Assembly (NCBI GenBank): GCA_963678675.1
Contig: OY783193.1
Span: forward strand, 32,145,082-32,209,081
DNA length: 64,000 nt
Direction: 5' to 3'
Source of the DNA: Xiphydria camelus
Taxonomy: Eukaryota; Arthropoda; Insecta; Hymenoptera; Xiphydriidae
Shown: in pieces, positions 1 to 11,373 of the stretch
Layout of the letters: each line of letters starts with the position of its first letter
Numbering within the stretch: position 1 is the stretch's first letter
Notes under the pieces: generated by a model
The model's input: only the letters and a program-made list of their open reading frames with translations
Database searches by the model: none
What the model was told of the DNA's origin: nothing
Program-made: the position numbers and the translations under genes

Positions 1-1055
1 CTCTTCTTCGCCTCTAGTGTAGCGATGGAAATTACAAAATATCATCATTTACACTCCACAAAGCACGTTTTTGCAAGTAACATTTCTGTAACATTCCTAC
101 AATATTTTACAATATTCGTGAACATTACCGTATATGTTAGAAATATATATTTATCGATAAATTCGCGAATGTTGGAAAACATCATAGAAATATTTCGGAA
201 TCATTAAGTTGAAAGATCTCCTCGATAAGGTACAGCTCGATAAGATTGTTCTTGTTAGGGCTGAATTATATAGGGTTTTTATAATTATTTTAGGTAGTCC
301 CAGAAGAACACAAGTGCAGCGAAATATCGATGTTGTGCTGGAAATTTATTTACGAGTAAGGGCGAAATTTCAGCAGTGCATGCAAAAGGATTTCTTAAAA
401 CTATTCCAACGTCTCGAGTCAATATATGTAACAACATACATACAGGGTCAGTCGCACTATACACGCCAGCAAATGGGTTGCATATCGCTCGGCGTTTAGG
501 AGATACCGACGATTCCTGTAATTTAATGGTAATTTCGTTAGCCCGGACTCAAACCCCGATAGCCCGGACTCAAACCAAAGAGACGTATCAATTTGAAAAA
601 CATCGGCTAACTTTTAGTGTAGGTGATGGGTGCTCCGAAAAATGTGACAGCTGTTTGTATTTTTATTATTAATAAATAGAAGCCGTGCTATTTTTCTGTA
701 GTCATTCATCGAACATAGACAACAGAAAAGGAGTCGAAATGCAATCAGATAAGTTAATTTCTGAATTACTTCATTTAACCTCATTTTCATAACCTATAAA
801 GAATACATATCTTTGTGGTCACTTCTTTTTTTCTTTCAGCATTGCATATGAGGACGGGACGAACTCTTTGAGGACTAAGCGGAATTAATCTTTCTACATA
901 TTGGAGAATCCAAGTCGTGGGAGAAGAACAAAAACATCGGAGTAACTACAATATCGGGGTAACTATAACACTTTATTTCTATTTTTCTCATCGGTGCTTG
1001 CCCTCTGCCTTTCTACTACAAGTTTCGATTTATATACTAAATTTTATTTTATTTT
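1..1055. other. No gene; left arm of a diverged inverted repeat
   Basis: I recognise no coding sequence here. Bases about 25-262 are an imperfect reverse complement of about 2930-3150, sharing stretches such as the ATATTTCTAACAT block and the run of short TTAC/ATATT motifs. A 19-bp phrase (TAGCCCGGACTCAAACC plus flank) is repeated twice in tandem at about 540-580. Confidence 0.5.
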
Positions 1056-1290
1056 TAGTTCATCGCCTCCACTCCATCGCCTTCGATTTCTTCTACCCAG
1101 TGAGGATTTCTCACGGACCAATAGTGGGCGTTGTGATTATTCACTAATCCTTCGTTGTAGAATTTCGATTCATCTGTGAACAAAATCTTTTGACGAACGA
1201 GGGATCGTCCACTTGCCGTTCCAAAAACCAGTCGGAATAGTTCATTCGTCGAGCTGGATCTGCTTTCTCCGGTGCATGTATGTACTTCAT
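1056..1290 (-). pseudogene. DDE transposase fragment (inverted copy A)
   Basis: On the minus strand this reads as a piece of an insect DDE transposase related to the Tc1/mariner group. The recognisable string is FTDESKFYNEGLVNNHN followed by HYWSVRNPHW, which holds the catalytic Asp of a transposase DE motif. A one-base frameshift separates the upstream part (ADPARRMNYSDWF) from the TDES motif. Only about 75 codons survive, with no HTH domain and no second or third catalytic acid. A near-identical copy in opposite orientation lies at 3296-3480, on the other side of the Helitron. The family assignment rests on motif memory. Confidence 0.6.
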
Positions 1291-1494
1291 TTTAAAAGGA
1301 TGAAAATTCTTTTCTCTTTCTTATAGTCTTACTAGCAGCCCGTCCCGGCTTCGCACGGGTAGATTGTGGATTGATTTTGGTCGTCATTTAATGAATTTTT
1401 AGCAGATATCTGTACTCATAGGTAGGGAGCCATGCTACGCTAAAAAACACACATGTATTTAATTTAAATTGGAAAGTATATTTCTTTTATTAAT

Positions 1495-1878
1495 TTATCT
1501 TAAGGCCAACGGATAGACAATGTTTTTTATTTTTTTATTTGGAGTAAAAACGTGTAAATTTGTCGGTATGCCAACTCTGGAGCAAGCCACATACAATTGG
1601 CCGTGTGAAAAACATGAATTTTCCAAATTTAAGCCAGCAATAGTCAACCATTGACCTTGTGCTTTGTTGATGGTAATAGCAAAAGCAAGACGCAAAGGGA
1701 ACTGGAGCCGCTTGAATTCGAATGTTAAATCGTTGGAAATCATAGGTATGCGTGAATGAGGACGTCTTCGCCTTTGAATTTGCCAGTGATGATTGTTACC
1801 TCGATTAAATTTGGTTGGCACTAAGGGATTTTTCGTGTAACTGATTTGGAATATTATGTCAGATGTAAGAGATTCCAA
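1495..1878 (-). pseudogene. Helitron PIF1-like helicase, C-terminal fragment
   Basis: This 127-codon open frame ends the helicase domain of a Helitron Rep/Hel protein, the enzyme that unwinds DNA during rolling-circle transposition. Visible motifs are FAITINKAQGQ (helicase motif V region) and GQLYVACSRV (motif VI with its arginine finger), followed by a short tail. Full-length Rep/Hel proteins have well over 1000 residues; the Rep nuclease and the Walker A and B motifs are missing, so this cannot act alone. The start at 1878 is only the first Met of the open stretch; upstream bases to 2842 are non-coding repeat modules. Confidence 0.85.
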
Positions 1879-2229
1879 ATGAAGGTCATGGTCAAGGTCA
1901 AATACAATATCACCATTATACAGCCACTAAAAAATCCTAAATCCTACTATCAAAAAGAATTTGTATAGGGCCCGTAGCTTTCATGGTACGAAGCCGAACT
2001 GTGCTTGACCTCAATTTGACCTCCGCTGACCATAAAGGTCACATGGAAATAATGGTCAAGCACATATTTGAACGTGAAATTTCCCGCTCTTTTCATTTCC
2101 GGTATGTAAAATAGAGATTCGGATTTAAAAAAATCAATTTTACCTAAAAGGTCATTGTCAATGTCAAGTTCAATATGACCATTGGGTAGCCAGGGAAAAG
2201 TCCTAAAAGTTTTATATTAAACGTTTTTC

Positions 2230-2757
2230 TCTAAAATGATTTCCCGTTGAGATAATCAGCTGTGTCTGGACTTTTTGAACACCCTGTATAAAATTTACTA
2301 ACTCAGAAACCTTCGCGGGCATGCGTCCAACCATTCCTCAAAGTTTCATCGCAATCGGATGAACGGTTTAGGAAGGCATAATAATCATCAGTACCGGTAC
2401 TTTTTGAACACCCTATATAAGATTTACTAACTCAGAAACCTTCGCGGGCATGCGTCAAACCATTCCCCAAAGTTTCATCGCAATCGGATGAACGGTTTAG
2501 GAAGGCATTTGATATTACCTTAAAGGTCACGGTCAAGGTCAAATCCAATACGACCACTGGGTAGCCAAGGGAAAATCCTTAAAGTTTTGTATTAAACATT
2601 TTTCTCTAAAATGTTTTCCCGCTGAGATAATCGGCCGTACCGGGACTTTTTGAACACCCTGTATAAGATTTACTAACTCAGAAACCATCGCGGGCATGCG
2701 TCCAATCATTTCCCAAAATTTCATCGCAATCGGATGAACGGTTTAGGAAGGCATACG
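2230..2757. repeat. Tandem module inside Helitron
   Basis: A module of about 125 bp containing GAACACCCTGTATAA, CAGAAACCTTCGCGGGCATG and TCGCAATCGGATGAACGG occurs three times (about 2262-2385, 2390-2512 and 2640-2757). The third copy is preceded by an extra AAGGTCA-rich segment. The same modules occur twice in the second Helitron copy at 39760-40010. Confidence 0.8.
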
Positions 2758-2763
2758 AGACAT

Positions 2764-2812
<49 letters not shown>
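2764..2812. repeat. (GACA)n microsatellite
   Basis: About twelve uninterrupted GACA units lie next to the Helitron 5' terminus. Confidence 0.95.
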
Positions 2813-2814
<2 letters not shown>

Positions 2815-2929
2815 TTCATTTTTATATATATAGATATATAGATTCTCTCTAGGAGAGGATGTTCCACTGCTCTCGTATTCTTTCAGGTCTTTCTAAAATA
2901 ATTACAGAAATCACATATATAATTCAGCT

Positions 2930-3160
2930 CTGACAAGTATAATCTTATCGAGCTGTTTTATCGAGCTGTATCTTTCAATGTAATGATTCCAAAATGGTTC
3001 TATAACGTTTTGCAACTTTGTGAATTTATCGAGAAAGATATATTTCTAACATAGGGTAGTGTTCAAAAATATTGCAAAATATCGCAAGAATATCAGAAAA
3101 ATTACTTGTAAAGACCTATTTTATGGGATGTAATTTCTTAATTAAATATTTGTTAAGATA
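2930..3160. repeat. Right arm of diverged inverted repeat
   Basis: Imperfect reverse complement of about 25-262. The order of this pair relative to the transposase pair (1056-1290 and 3296-3480) is not that of one simple palindrome, so the region was rearranged more than once. Confidence 0.45.
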
Positions 3161-3295
3161 ATTTTACATAAATCTCACTTTCGTAATTTCTGTCGGTTAT
3201 AAGACTGCTGGATTGCCGTACCTTTGGTTCAATATTGAAAATAAATCTTCTCAAGGCTGAATACGACTTGGGCATGTTTCAGCGTACAATTAGCT

Positions 3296-3480
3296 AGATC
3301 CAGCTCGACGAATGAACTATTCCGACTGGTTTTTGTAACGGCAAGTGGACGATCCCTCGTTCGTCAGAAGATTTTGTTCACAGATGAATCGAAATTCTAC
3401 AACGAAGGATTAGTGAATAATCACAACGCCCACTATTGGTCCGTGAGAAGTCCTCACTGGGTAGAAGTGGTCTACTCGCT
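3296..3480 (+). pseudogene. DDE transposase fragment (inverted copy B)
   Basis: Same transposase piece as 1056-1290 but on the plus strand. It has the DPARRMNYSDWF segment, a frame break at the GTAACGGC and CGTCAG positions, then FTDESKFYNEGLVNNHNA and HYWSVRSPHWVE. After HWVE the sequence leaves the family (VVYSLRNVYV). Stops and frame changes show it is dead. With its inverted twin it brackets the Helitron at 1331-2842. Confidence 0.6.
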
Positions 3481-3534
3481 AAGAAACGTATATGTTTCTC
3501 TTGCAAGGGAGTTAGAGAAAGGGGCCCCTGATCT

Positions 3535-3600
3535 CCCAGTAGCTGTCAATTCGGGAGATCGAAACATCTAACCTCGAAATGGTTAATGTGTAAATAATGG
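3535..3600. repeat. Fragment of TACCGTATGTC MITE family
   Basis: GTCAATTCGGGAGATCGAA, the following TCTAACCTCGAAAT and a GTGAATAATGG-like tail match the centre of the palindromic elements at 29877-30220 and 35027-35370. The terminal TACCGTATGTC part is missing. Confidence 0.6.
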
Positions 3601-3719
3601 TGAATAATGTGTAGAAGTGATAGGAAATAATCATTCGGGTTTTTTCGATGATATTCCCCAAGTGTTTAAAAATCGGTGTCCGATTTTTGATATAACTGTT
3701 GCTTCAACTTCCAGGTATA

Positions 3720-4425
3720 TTAATTGTAAGTATTACTACAGAACGAGTAGGTTAAAAGATTTTCGTGAAGACTCACGATTTTCTGATATGTCATTTCGTA
3801 CAGGTGCAACCGAAGAGGATCTAGCTCGTGTCCTGTCCATAAAAAGATGACTCGATGGACATCGGAGAATGTCAGGCTTGTCACCGAGCGCCTATTACCC
3901 ACGGTACATTAATTGCAATACGCGCTTCTCGTTTCATTCAACTATTCCAGCGTTAAATAACTTTTACTTCTCTTTCAAGGTAATCACCTTTTATGAACTG
4001 TTCGTGGTAGGAGGCAGCGATCGATAATAGAGACTCGTCGTAGATAAGTTCGTCTATTAAAACTAAAAGGCAATTGGTGTGCAACTGGAACATCATCGCA
4101 GGAATAATTTGTCTACGATTAGTCACAATCATTGATCGTTGCTCCCTACGATCAACAATTCGTACAAGGTAAATGCTTTGAAAGAAGTAAGTTACTTAGA
4201 GCAGGAATAGTTAAAACGAAAATCGCATATTGCAATGAAAGTACTATGGGTGAAAGGTGCTCGTTGACAAGCCTGACATTCTCCGATCCATCGAGTCATC
4301 TTTTTACGGACAGGACATGAGCTAGATCCTCTTCGGTTGCACCTGTACGAGATGACATGTCAGAAAATCGCGAGTCTTCATGAAAATCTTCTAACCTACT
4401 CGTTCCGCAATAATACTTAATAATA
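3720..4425. mobile_element. Foldback (palindromic) element, about 700 bp
   Basis: Arms of about 180 bp pair between 3725-3900 and 4245-4425; both hold GACTCGATGGA / TCCATCGAGTC and GAACGAGTAGGTTA / TAACCTACTCGTTC. Inner blocks also pair (about 3905-3975 with 4155-4240), leaving a loop near 4021-4135. No coding capacity is recognised. Confidence 0.7.
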
Positions 4426-4806
4426 AAAAGCTATTCTCCTACATGTACGTATTCTCCTCATGAATAAATTCCAAAAAGTAGTGAAATCCCCCCACAAAAA
4501 CAGATTCTCTGTAAAAAAAGGTGGCATGTTCATTCAGTGCCAACAAAAATTGATACGTAAAATACTCTCCAAAAAAGATTTGAAATCAATTAAGATCGCC
4601 ATGTTCAAGAGTTATATATAAAAAGTAAAAGGCATCATTTGAAAGGAAAATTATTGTAAATCAAGTGACTACAAAATTCGACTAAAAAAATTTATAAAAA
4701 AATTTTAATAAAAAAGAACTTGCCGCGTTTAAGTTTTCATATTTTGTCCACTATACCGAGCGGCAAGTTCTTTTTTATTAAAATTTTTTTATAAATTTTT
4801 TAAACC
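4425..4806. repeat. Dispersed repeat R1, copy 1 (part palindrome)
   Basis: Begins AAAAAGCTATTCTCCTACAT and matches 10757-11065 almost throughout. It contains GAACTTGCCGCGTTTAAG and a short inverted right arm at about 4760-4805. Confidence 0.75.
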
Positions 4807-4908
4807 TCTTTCCATCTACTCTTTCGGATGACTTCATTCTCTCTTCATGACGCCAACCAAGCCTTCAGCATACATTCGTCTTCGAAATTGGTGAAATCTC
4901 CTGTCCAT

Positions 4909-5135
4909 ATTATATAAGGCTAAACTTACTCGATGGAAAAAAACTTCAATTCTATTATCTTATTATTTATCAGCTTTTGGCTGATATTTACGTAATACTT
5001 TTATGAAGATTACATTTTTATTTATAAAAATGTCTTATACCTATCGATATAGGCTTAAAGTTCATACATAATGAGATAATAGTGATTGAAATTTCTTTCC
5101 TGGCGAGTAAAAGCTTAGCCTCATATGGTACACTT
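4909..5135. mobile_element. MITE M1, copy 1
   Basis: Imperfect palindrome: the left end AAGGCTAAACTTACTCGATG pairs with the right end AAAAGCTTAGCCTCATATGG, and the arms hold CTATTATCTTATT / AATGAGATAATAG. The same element occurs at 60503-60727. Confidence 0.6.
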
Positions 5136-5559
5136 CGATTGCGATATCTTCAAATATTTCTACGATATTTCAGAAGAAATATTGCATATGAAACTTCTTC
5201 CAAATGTTTTGGATAATATAATATAGTTTTGCTGTATAAGTAAATACATTGCTCGCGCCGAATAATTTTGTATCATTTCCACTATAAGTAATCAATCTTA
5301 AAATTATTTGAGTAGTGCCCCCTGAGAGAAAGACTTGCTGTTTAGTCGATTTAATGGATTTCTTTATCCGCTGTAGAAACGCAATGTATTTTGCAAACTC
5401 TCCTGTACAACGCCACTTCGTGCATGCTCCATTTTAGCAAATCAGCCATGGGTAGGTGGATAACCTCGAATGCGTATTCCCGCAACGATACCCACAGTTG
5501 GATCTATCGCAACAAGGCCCAATACGTTAAGCCACATATACTATACATACATAGGTTGT
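5136..5559. other. Unassigned AT-rich sequence
   Basis: No gene, repeat or RNA structure recognised. Confidence 0.4.
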
Positions 5560-6240
5560 GCGTTAAGTGTACCGTAGCTCTCTCTATGGTTCTCATCCGA
5601 CTCACTTTATACTTGTGTTCTCTCCTTCTCCACGTGATTCTCTATCTTCCAACCCTCTCCAACGCACCCCCATCTCCAACCCTCTGGCCCGGCTGGCAGT
5701 CGCATCACATCGCAAACAAAAGACGAGCGAGCGCGCGGCACTCATCGCTCGCGCTCGATGCGACAGCGAGTGACGTTCTCACTCCCCCTGCGCTCTTCTG
5801 GCAACTCACCAACCCCCTCGCGCAGCATTCACCAATACTCATGTTGTCGCACTAGTATGCCATCTCTATGGAAAGCCACCTCCTGCTTTCCGCGCAGTCT
5901 GTTGTCACCCCTCACCCTTGGTTTCGACTCCCTCCCACCTCTTTCAAACCCCGACTACCTATCCTCCTACTCCTCCATCCCCACCACCCCTTTCCCACGA
6001 GCAGAGCAGAGCTATCTGTTGTTATCACCAGTTATTTGCATCTCTTAGTCAGAGGGACGCACGGGCTCTCTCTCTCTCTCTCTTTCCCCCTCTCCCTCTT
6101 CCTCTCTCTTTCTCTTTTGCTACAGAAGAGCGAAATGCTTGAGAGCTTACTCTTCCCGGGGAATATTACTCTCAGCTATACGTCACACGGCAGGCGAACG
6201 TCGAGACAAATTTTTCTTCGACATTGGGAGTAGAACGCGT
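5560..6240 (+). promoter_or_regulatory. CT-rich, CpG-containing stretch (possible promoter/5'UTR)
   Basis: Unlike its AT-rich surroundings this stretch is GC-rich, strongly pyrimidine-biased on the plus strand and contains CpG runs (about 5725-5765). A CT microsatellite lies at about 6064-6084. The long open frames across it are biased by composition (Ser, Leu, Pro) and match no family. It resembles the segment at 30880-31522. Promoter function is inference only. Confidence 0.25.
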
Positions 6241-6856
6241 TTCGACTTCACTTCTGTTACATTATATCTAGAATTATATCACCAAAAATTTCGGGTTTTA
6301 TTGTTGGGTAAGGATTTATAAACCGGTTTTTTTTTTCAATTGTAATTCAGCGGAATAAAAATTTCTGATTACATTACATTTAATTTATGCTCTATCGGAT
6401 TGCTCTTTGATTTCAATTTAAGAGCTTGGTTAAAAATTTGTCCAATTATTGAATCCGTATAATACTATACATATTAGCACTTAGCACGTAGGTATATATG
6501 TACTCAGAAAAGAGTTTGGTTACATCGAATAATTATATACCTACACTCTTGCGACATTCCTTGAAATATTTGTTTGCCAGAAATAAATTTCGTAATCATA
6601 AATAAATATTCTCTGTTATAGTTGAATTGAATATGGCCTAATTTGTCTGGTACCTGAAATAACTAACAAATAACGTATTTATTTAACAGACTTTTATTCT
6701 CTTAACAAATGTTTTGTTCTCTTAAAAATAATAGGAATGTTAGACAGAACAAGAATCTTACAATTATAGATTTATTAACAGTTAATAATCTCATTCGAGG
6801 TAGTTTCTTCGAATTTGAATCAACCATGCGTATACTCGTATTTCGCACCATACAAA
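6241..6856. other. Unassigned AT-rich sequence
   Basis: Nothing recognised on either strand. Confidence 0.4.
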
Positions 6857-7755
6857 TAATGTATCAGCGTTGTAGCGCTACAGTTTTTTAAGCGTTATAC
6901 AGAACTGAGGTTTAGTGTTTGCGATATTGATGCGTTGCAATCGATAACGGGGTTCCGGGAACAATAGAAATAGTTTTTTAACATGTTATAATGTTATCAA
7001 TCACGGAGCGGTCTTCTCTGAGAAACTTTTATATTTTCTTCAACCGTGCGTTAAATACCCGCAAAACCTAGGTTTAAAACAAACAAAAATGTGTAATCTG
7101 ACTACTCGCTCATGGCAGGGTAATATACCCATCGTTTATTATTTGTAATTCATATGTATAGAACCCCCTTCTATGGATCAAGTAGATCCTAAGCAAGTGT
7201 AATAAATAAATTAATAAATATTTATTTGGTTCAACGAAATATTTCTTTCACCATGGTCAAGTATACATTTATTAACTACAAATAAACTCTTCTCTCAGTG
7301 TATAAACGTGTAATAACCATGAATATAATGCATCACGTGATTTAAACGTTTATGAAAATCATTTATTAAATGAGAGGTGAACAACGTAGATTGAGATAAG
7401 TCGCGCGCGCGCGCGCGAGATACATGTGTATTTCTTCTACCATCTGCCACTTATAAATTATTTTTACATTGATTAAACGTGTCGCCTACCATTTTCTGTT
7501 GGTTGGGAGGTTTCCAGGTGGTAATACTCATAACCAAAATAGTACATGCTTGATTATTCTATTGTTATATTTAATTATCTTTATGATCACATATGAAAGT
7601 AACAGTAATTAGATAATCGATTCCTCATGATTTAAAAATTATTTCTATTATTCTCGGAACCCCGTTATTGATTGAAACGCATCAATATCGCATACATTAA
7701 ACCTGACTTATGTATAACGCTTAAAAAACTGTAGCGCTGCAACGCTGATACATTA
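6857..7755. mobile_element. TIR element, about 900 bp, non-autonomous
   Basis: Ends are TAATGTATCAGCG and CGCTGATACATTA. Inverted arms of about 130 bp extend inward through TGTAGCGCTACAGTTTTTT and GATATTGATGCGTT. The ends fit a TA target duplication. The interior holds a CG dinucleotide run near 7402-7416 and no gene. Confidence 0.75.
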
Positions 7756-8094
7756 GGTTTGTTACTGCAAGAGTCAGAGACTGTCAATAACTGTCAGGAG
7801 CATGCGCATTACGATTCTATGCGTTTCAGCAAGAAATACGAGACAGTTACTGATTCCAAATCCGCTGTTCCAGCACGAGTCAGCCGAGTTTGCTGACAGT
7901 CAGAAAAATGCGGATTCTCCCGAAACTCCTAGTCCGACGCAGGCGTACTAGCTGTTTCGTATGAATTAGGGCGGGTTTTACAAAAATAGTATACAGCACG
8001 CAAGCGTTTTATAAGTATGGTATAAGGCTGGAATAGGATAAACTTTGATATAAATACAGGCATAGCTTATCTGGCAGTTTCAGCGGGGAATAAG
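7756..8094. other. Unassigned; short internal repeats
   Basis: Several GACTGTCA and CTGACAGTCAG motifs lie between 7765 and 7910. No coding or TE family was recognised. Confidence 0.3.
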
Positions 8095-8300
8095 TTGTTT
8101 ATTTTCAAACAACTGAAAGGGTAGATTTTAGTGTTTTTTGCACATTTCTCCGAAAATTATTCATTCTACGAAAAAATGGTAGGGAACTAAATTGTTCGGC
8201 ACTAAATTCTCCACAAAAAAAGTATATATATTTCTTCAATCGGAGCAATAGTTTCAAAGATATAACCCTGCGAAAGAGGCCGCTCATCCGACTCAGTAAA

Positions 8301-8540
8301 GCTGAGTTTAGACGGTGCGAGCTAGCGGGTCAGTTGAGAAAAGGCCAGTAACTGTATGCCAGCTACTGTTATCGTTTAAACAGATCCGCCGAGTTACTGT
8401 CTCTGCAAGGATGGGCAGCTACTGGATGCGAGTAACTTCAAACTTATTTGATTTTACTGGCCACTTGCCTTCCCCCACTCACCAAGTACAGCTACTGTCT
8501 ACTGGCTAGCCCAGCAACTCGCACTGTGTAAACTCCCCTT
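8301..8540. mobile_element. Small TIR MITE nested just inside the left arm
   Basis: The left end GAGTTTAGACGGTGCGAGCT is complementary to the right end AACTCGCACTGTGTAAACTC. Internally CCAGTAACTG/CAGCTACTG motifs recur. The target duplication is not clear. Confidence 0.6.
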
Positions 8541-8825
8541 AACTCTCGCGCCGCGTGGGCTCTGAAACCTCCTAGAAATCGCTGGGGAAAAATTTATTAT
8601 TGCTTTATATGGAACACGAACCAAAGATAGGTATTACTTGGATGAATGGAGATTTTTGTGCTTCAAAAATGCAGTATCCAAAAAATCATTCAATCTATCT
8701 TCTTTGCCATCTACTCGGCAGCAGCACGGCAACATTTATATAACCGCACTGTCGGCAGCACTGGTTAATGCATTAATGCATAATACAATTTTATATGTAG
8801 AAAAATCATTTGATTTTAGTTTTTA

Positions 8826-9140
8826 ATGCATTTAACAACTACAGAATCTATTAAAACTAAAATAAATTGGGATAAAAAGCCAGTCGGGAAGGCTCGACTG
8901 TCTACCAACCCATCAAAAAAGGGACAGGTGTTCGAATTGTTATACCAACGGCCCAATTATTATACCTATTTTTTGACAGTTGAACTATCAGATAAGGAGA
9001 ATGAAGAGGCAGAAGAATCTCAAGAAACTGGAGACATTGAGGGAATTGAGAATGCAAATGGAGACAGTGAAGATGACGAACTACCAACGCTACATTACCT
9101 TTATGATGGTCCAAAACGTAAAAACCGGAGATTGATTTAA
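8826..9140 (+). CDS. Small ORF, unrecognised acidic protein
   Basis: This 104-codon frame sits inside the long-TIR element. It begins with a basic part, then an acidic run (EENEEAEESQETGD style, residues about 58-90), and ends in a basic tail PKRKNRRLI. I know no family for it. It follows another open frame (8638-8826) whose stop overlaps its start. Both may be remnants of the element's gene; they may equally be chance frames. Composition is biased enough that length alone is weak evidence. Confidence 0.2.
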   Translation: MHLTTTESIKTKINWDKKPVGKARLSTNPSKKGQVFELLYQRPNYYTYFLTVELSDKENEEAEESQETGDIEGIENANGDSEDDELPTLHYLYDGPKRKNRRLI

Positions 9141-9210
9141 TATAGAGAATAATTTAAATATGTAATACAAATTTGAATAAATAACAATTTCCATATTTAA
9201 CTTCATTTAT

Positions 9211-9232
9211 CTCTCTCTCTCTCTCTCTCTCT
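9211..9232. repeat. (CT)n microsatellite
   Basis: Eleven CT units in a row. Confidence 0.95.
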
Positions 9233-9814
9233 TTCAGTTATAATTTCTTCCCAGAATCTGTTCTATGACATCTGTACGTCATATATTTCAATGATTTCGA
9301 CATTGTTGTAATTTTTTTTCACAATAAATATTGTTTGGTGATTATTTTTCGACTTTCATTTTAAACGATCAATGTATTCTCTTGTACTGGTCTGATGCGT
9401 AAGATGCAGTGTTGCCAGATACTCATCCGATCGAAGCACTCTCCTCCACTGGCGTGATGCAAGAATTCGAGCGCCGCATGCCTCTTTCGCAGGGTTATAT
9501 TTTTAAAACTATTGCTCCGATTGAAGAAAATGTAAATACTTTTTTGTGTAGAATTTAGTGCCGAACAATTTAGTTCCCTACCATTTTTTCGTAGAATGAA
9601 TATTTTCGGAGATATGTGCAAAAAACACTAAAATCTACCCTTTCAGTTGTTTAAACAATATGTTGCCGACCGAATTTCGGTGCCCATTTTTGATATTTGT
9701 CTACTTAAACATGAAAAGAAGCGATAGAAAAAAAATCTCACAGGTAGGAATTTTTCGGTCAATAAAACCCCTGACGCCGGGACTAATGGTGCGAAATACG
9801 AGTATGCGCATGGT

Positions 9815-10400
9815 TATACAGGGTGTAAAATAAGTCCCGGGACGGCCGAATATTTTGAGAAATATGCGTCGCATAGAAAAACAAAAAAACACGTATTCAA
9901 TAGTTTTAAAAGTTCTATCCAGCCATATCAAATTCGGCTCCCCTCTACCACGCTAGGGGGCGGGGGGTAACTTCCAAATTTTAAATGGAAACCCCCAATT
10001 TTTATTGCAGGTTCGGGTTTTACATAAAAAAACAAGAAACTTTTGTCTGAAGTATTTTTTTGAAAATCCGAATCTGCAATAAAAGTTGGGGGTTTCCATT
10101 TAAAACGTTGAAGTTACCCCGGCGGGGTGGGAAGAGGGGGTCGAGTTTGGTATGGCTGGATAGAATTTTTAAAAATATTGAACCCGTGTTTTTTGTTTTT
10201 CGTTTTGAAGTTATTTTCCATGAATTTTTAGGATTTCATATTTTTATGTTTCCCCCCTCGCTTGGAGCGCCATCTACCCAAGATACAAAAAAATATTTCA
10301 GACAAATGTTTCTTATTTTTAACGTAAAATCCGAATCTGCAATAAAAATTGGGGGTTTCCATTAAAAATTTTGAAGTTACCCCCCCCCCCCCCCCCCGCT
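9815..10400. repeat. Truncated foldback with ACAGGGTGT end and poly-C tail
   Basis: Starts TATACAGGGTGTAAAATAAG, an end type common to insect repeats. The arms pair 9890-10010 with 10085-10190 (CCAGCCATA / TATGGCTGG, and GGAAACCCCCAA / TTGGGGGTTTCC). The segment 10045-10130 recurs directly at 10320-10400, where it ends in 17-18 C residues. No right terminus is visible. Confidence 0.6.
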
Positions 10401-10439
10401 CAATTACCCGTTTCATATGGTGACATTAAATGTATCAAG

Positions 10440-10756
10440 CTGTCAAAATAGCTTAAAAAAAGAAGGAAATGACATGACTCTATATTATCAACTATCGCAT
10501 TATTTATACCTTACCGACTGCCGAAGTCAAATTTCAAGGTATCGGCCATAGGTATGACTTTGATCGGTTTGCCCGCGGACATACGGCAGTTATTTATGGA
10601 AATCCTTTCACGAACGAATTGTTCTGGGTAAAATATAAATATTATTGAAACATTAATTATAAAATCACTTCAAAATATCACAAGAACAAATCAAAAGTAA
10701 CGTGGTTATAATTAATTGACTCGTATCGGTATAAAATGTGAGACTTTAATTTTGTG
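10440..10756. other. Unassigned sequence
   Basis: AT-rich. It contains GACATACGGCAG near 10580, reminiscent of the ends of the TACCGTATGTC MITE family, but no element can be delimited. Confidence 0.3.
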
Positions 10757-11345
10757 GTAATAAAAAGCTATTCTCCTACATGTACATATTCTCCTCATGA
10801 ATAAATTCCAAAAAGTAGTGAAATCTTGTCAGAAAAACAGATTCTCTGTAAAAAAAAGGCGGCATGTTCATTCAGTGCCAACAAAATTGATACGTAAAAT
10901 ACTCTCCAAAAAAGATTCGAAATCAATTAAGATCGCCATGTTTACGATTTATATATAAAAAATAAGAGGCATCATTTGAAAGGAAAATTATTGTAAATCA
11001 AAAGTTACTAAAAAATTCGACGACAAAAAATTTATAAAAAAAAATTCATAAAAAAGAACTTGCCGCATTTTTTCCTTCAAAATAAAAAAATCAGACAGAA
11101 AATTATATTCGATGTTTATGCACTTATGATTTTAAATAAATTCATACACTTATATGATAGTGGAAAAAATATGAAAACTTAAACGCGGCAAGTTCATTTT
11201 TATGAAATTTTTTTATAAATTTTTTGTCGTCGAATTTTTTTTAGTAACTTTTGATTTACAATAATTTTCCTTTCAAATGATGCCTTTTATTTTTTATATG
11301 TAAATCTTGAACAGGGCGATCTTAATTGATTTCGAATCTTTTTTG
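10757..11345. repeat. Dispersed repeat R1, copy 2 (full palindrome)
   Basis: The left arm (10757-11065) matches copy 1. The right arm (about 11170-11345) is its reverse complement, sharing GAACTTGCCGC / GCGGCAAGTTC and GGAAAATTATTG / CAATAATTTTCC. The loop is about 100 bp. Confidence 0.75.
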
Positions 11346-11373
11346 AGAGTAAGTAATATTAACAAAAAACGTA

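Larger units (their letters stand above)
1331..2842 (-). mobile_element. Helitron, non-autonomous, with helicase remnant
   Basis: The plus strand starts ACTAGCAGCCCGTCCC. Read on the minus strand this is a 3' end with a short CCCGT/ACGGG hairpin followed by CTAG, the CTRR terminus of Helitrons. The other end on the minus strand begins TCTATATATATAAAAATGAA, giving the 5'-TC. There are no terminal inverted repeats and the flanks are A and T, as expected for Helitron insertion. The body holds a helicase C-terminal fragment, a module repeated three times and a GACA microsatellite. Either of two TC dinucleotides (2833 or 2841) could be the exact 5' end. A truncated second copy lies at 39502-40128. 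Confidence 0.8.
8095..9665. mobile_element. Long-TIR element carrying a small ORF and a nested MITE
   Basis: About 180-bp inverted arms pair 8108-8285 with 9478-9655, sharing ACAACTGAAAGGGTAGATTT, ACGAAAAAATGGTAGGGAAC and CCTGCGAAAGAGGC. Between them lie a smaller TIR element (8301-8540), open frames at 8638-9140 and a CT microsatellite at 9211-9232. Confidence 0.7.

Noticed and set aside
5391..6233. Several long overlapping open frames in the CT-rich stretch
   Set aside because: All are explained by pyrimidine-rich composition (Ser/Leu/Pro runs), appear in three frames at once and match no family.
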